The position numbers and the translations under genes were made by a program. From positions 62,001 to 126,000 of the forward strand of contig CAWKOS010000012.1 of NCBI GenBank assembly GCA_963851295.1: a stretch of 64,000 bases of DNA. The letters run 5' to 3'. Source of the DNA: JAOPZW01 sp963851295 (GTDB lineage Bacteria > Actinomycetota > Thermoleophilia > Solirubrobacterales > Solirubrobacteraceae). This document shows, piece after piece, positions 59,423 through 64,000 of this stretch (position 1 is its first letter; every line of letters starts with the position of its first letter). The notes under the pieces were generated by a model, which worked only from the letters and a program-made list of their open reading frames with translations, had not been told where the DNA came from and searched no databases.

Positions 59423-59757
59423 AGCTGGTCACGCCCGGTCGTATCCGGCGGCCGCGGGCCCCTGTTCGTCCGCGGCCACCCGTCTGCAAACAGGACCGCG
59501 GACGCAAAAGGCACGGAAGACCAAACCATGCCCCTGCCCGGTCCGCGAAAGTTGCGAACCGAAGGTCCCAACGGTGAACCATCCGGAGCGAGGGATCACC
59601 CCCTCTGCGACGAACGGTCCTCGTGCGCCACGTCCGGTAGCCGGCGGCCGTGCGGCGACCGGCACTGCGCCTGCGCAACCGCGCTTGCGACCGGCGAGCG
59701 GCGGGTACAACGGCCTGTTACGCCGGGGGGCTCACCCGTCGTGCTCAGGAGACGTTG
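59423..59757 (+). other. 335-nt non-coding leader of the MEDS gene with alternative pairings
   Basis: No credible gene lies between GAF and MEDS genes on either strand. Two mutually exclusive helices can form: CCTGTT (59461-59466) with AACAGG (59489-59494), or GTCCGCGG (59468-59475) with CCGCGGAC (59496-59503). The boxes TGCAAACAGG and GGACGCAAAAGGCACGG between 59485 and 59516 recall the core words of c-di-GMP-I aptamers, but the stem expected between them is absent. AGGAGA precedes the ATG. A regulatory leader is plausible. Confidence 0.35.
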
Positions 59758-60717
59758 ATGGGTGTCGAGCAGAACGCCGAGATGGACCTTGCACGCGGCT
59801 TTCGCCACGAGGCGCTGCTCTACGCGGGCGACGACGGCTTCCTCGACGCAACCGTTCCGTGGCTGCGCGACGCGGCGGGCGCCGAAGAGCCGACGCTGGT
59901 CGTCGTCAGCGCCGCGAAGATCGCGCGCCTGCGTGCCGCGCTCGGCGCCGATGCCGCCAAGATCACCTTCGCCGACATGAGCGACGTCGGCGCCAACCCG
60001 GCGCGCATCATCCCGGCCTGGCGCGAGTTCGTCGACGAGCACGCCGCCGCCGGGCGGCGGCTGCGCGGGATCGGCGAGCCGGTGTTCCCCGAGCGCGGAG
60101 CCGCCGAGCTCGTCGAGTGCCAGCGCCACGAGGCGCTGCTGAACGTCGCCTTCGCCGGGGCCGAGGACTTCTGGCTGCTGTGCCCCTACGACACCCAGGC
60201 GCTCGAGCCCGCGGTCGTCGAGCAGGCCCACCACAGCCATCCGGCGCTCGTCGACGAGGGCGCGACCTTCGCCAGCGCGACGTACCACGGCCTCGAGGCG
60301 ATCCAGGCGCCGTTCGGCGCCCCGCTTCCCGACCCGCCGGCGCACGCCGACGAGACTTCCTTCGTGGCGGAGACGCTCGGCGCCCTGCGCTCGCTGGTCG
60401 CCGGCCGCGGGACCGCCGCCGGGCTCGCGCCGCTGAAGGTCTGCGACCTGGTGCTCGCCGTCAACGAGCTGGCCACGAACTCCGTGCGCCACGGCGGCGG
60501 CGCCGGCGTCCTGCGCATCTGGGAGGAGGATCCGGCGCTCGTCTGCGAGGTCGCCGACGCGGGCGGGATCGCCGACCCGCTCGCCGGCCGTGAGCGCCCG
60601 GTCTCGGGGCAGTCCGGGGGCCACGGCCTCTGGCTCTGCAACCAGCTCTGCGACCTCGTCCAGATGCGCACGCTGGCGCACGGCAGCGTCGTGCGCCTGC
60701 ACGTCCGCCTCGCCTAG
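59758..60717 (+). CDS. MEDS-domain sensor with HATPase (anti-sigma factor-like)
   Basis: A 319-residue regulator. The N-terminal MEDS domain (~10-180; FRHEALLYAGDDGFLDATVP, LRGIGEPVFPERGAAELVEC, LLCPYDTQAL) is a predicted signal-sensing, RecA-like module. The C-terminal half is an RsbW-type ATPase (~205-315) with VNELATNSVRHGG (N-box), DAGGIADPL (G1) and GGHGLWLCNQLCD (G2). Such RsbA-like proteins work in partner-switching pathways that control alternative sigma factors. A long leader precedes it. ATG 59758 has an AGGAGA Shine-Dalgarno. Confidence 0.88.
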   Translation: MGVEQNAEMDLARGFRHEALLYAGDDGFLDATVPWLRDAAGAEEPTLVVVSAAKIARLRAALGADAAKITFADMSDVGANPARIIPAWREFVDEHAAAGRRLRGIGEPVFPERGAAELVECQRHEALLNVAFAGAEDFWLLCPYDTQALEPAVVEQAHHSHPALVDEGATFASATYHGLEAIQAPFGAPLPDPPAHADETSFVAETLGALRSLVAGRGTAAGLAPLKVCDLVLAVNELATNSVRHGGGAGVLRIWEEDPALVCEVADAGGIADPLAGRERPVSGQSGGHGLWLCNQLCDLVQMRTLAHGSVVRLHVRLA

Positions 60718-60726
60718 CCGGCGCGC

Positions 60727-63480
<2,754 letters not shown>

Positions 63481-63521
63481 GGCCGCCCTGCATGGTGACG
63501 AAGCGCGACCGCGGGCTCGTG

Positions 63522-64000
63522 TCAAATCGTGGCGCCGCGGATCTCGGCCGCCACCTCCGGGTGCTCGCCGTACTCGGCCCAGCCGTCGGGCGTGGAGTCG
63601 AAGTTCGCGTCGCGGGCGGTCGGATCGGCGCCCGCGTCGAGCAGCGCGCGCACGGTCTCGAGGTGACCGCTCTGGGCCGCGAGGTGCAGCGGCGTCACGC
63701 CCTCGCCGTGGGTCGGGCCGCCGAACGTCGAGCGCCCGCTCGGGTCGGCGCCGAGCTCGAGAAGCCGGCGCACGGCCGCCACGCGCCCGCTCGCCGCCGC
63801 CCACATCAGCGCGTTTCCGCGGTAGACGTCGGCCTCCGGGCGCGCGCCGCGCGCCACGAGCGGCTCGAGGACGCCGACGCGGTCGCTGCGCGCCGCCCAG
63901 GCCAGCGCCTCGTCGAGGACCTCCTGGGGATCGTCCGTCGGCCGCCAGTCGGGGAAGCCGCCGTGCGGACGGTAGAAGCCGCGATGCGCGCCGGCCCCGG
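63522..64000 (-). CDS. ankyrin-repeat protein (5' end cut by window edge)
   Basis: At least 159 residues, open to the window edge at its N-terminal side. Ankyrin repeats are clear: LMWAAASGRVAAVRRLLELG, TPLHLAAQSGHLETVRALLD and AGADPTARDANFDSTPDGWA, preceded by a half-repeat LAWAARSDRVGVLEPLVARG. Ankyrin repeats bind other proteins; the partner is unknown. The stretch beginning AHRGFYRPHGGFPDW at the edge shows the gene continues to the right. The stop is 41 nt from the ppc start. Confidence 0.82.
   Translation of the reverse strand, partial: GAGAHRGFYRPHGGFPDWRPTDDPQEVLDEALAWAARSDRVGVLEPLVARGARPEADVYRGNALMWAAASGRVAAVRRLLELGADPSGRSTFGGPTHGEGVTPLHLAAQSGHLETVRALLDAGADPTARDANFDSTPDGWAEYGEHPEVAAEIRGATI

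Overview
The window is very GC-rich, with the third-codon-position GC bias of an actinobacterium. Gene content and order suggest a member of Thermoleophilia (Solirubrobacterales-like); this is inferred from protein character and synteny, not from a marker-gene tree. It reads as chromosome. I see no IS element, prophage, CRISPR array or replication origin. One tRNA (Asn, GTT) is present.

The backbone is an ancient housekeeping cluster that can be laid against Bacillus subtilis (aroQ-pepP-efp-nusB-xseB-ispA-dxs-tlyA-recN) and Mycobacterium (tlyA-nadK-recN-pyrG-nudF-xerD; dgt-dnaG). Here it runs aroB(end)-aroQ-pepP, efp-nusB-xseB-ispA-dxs, tlyA-nadK-NAD(P)-binding protein-recN, pyrG, nudF, xerD-lipoprotein-deoB-mutM, recO-ppdK-ridA, dgt-dnaG, with ppc near the right end. 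Accessory blocks are inserted at the joints: 2.0-11.4 kb (GGDEF/HD-GYP protein, lipase, EVE protein, a MarR-acetyltransferase fusion with its operator, GYD and DUF1326 proteins, peroxiredoxin, GMC oxidoreductase, M28 peptidase, AbiEi/DUF559 protein); 15.6-18.5 kb (esterase, membrane protein, murein endopeptidase, methyltransferase); 23.0-26.5 kb (amidase, DUF6544, VOC, msrB); 28.3-33.3 kb (M20 peptidase, acyl-CoA ligase/TetR pair, LysR); 37.0-40.2 kb (a secreted beta-helix protein behind a structured leader); 44.3-45.9 kb (damaged SDR and quinone oxidoreductase); and 48.8-59.4 kb (two LLM flavin/F420 oxidoreductases, a glycosyltransferase, an HNH protein beside tRNA-Asn, a broken SDR, a redox lipoprotein, a tail-anchored coiled-coil protein, a transpeptidase and a GAF protein).

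Three layout habits recur. First, many genes have a TANNNT -10 box 6 to 9 nt before the start codon and no Shine-Dalgarno, implying leaderless mRNAs; this pattern also fixes several start codons. Second, four convergent gene pairs share a single CTAG as both stop codons. Third, four TAG stop codons form the first three bases of the next gene's -10 box.

The most unusual items are an AbiEi/DUF559 reading frame that runs without a stop into efp and carries a compound palindrome at its 5' end; a roughly 100-nt branched RNA leader upstream of the beta-helix gene that I cannot assign to a known riboswitch class; a 361-nt leader before a MEDS/anti-sigma-type gene; and a cluster of frameshifts, a missing start and an internal deletion in redox enzymes at about 10.3, 45.0, 45.8 and 54.25 kb.
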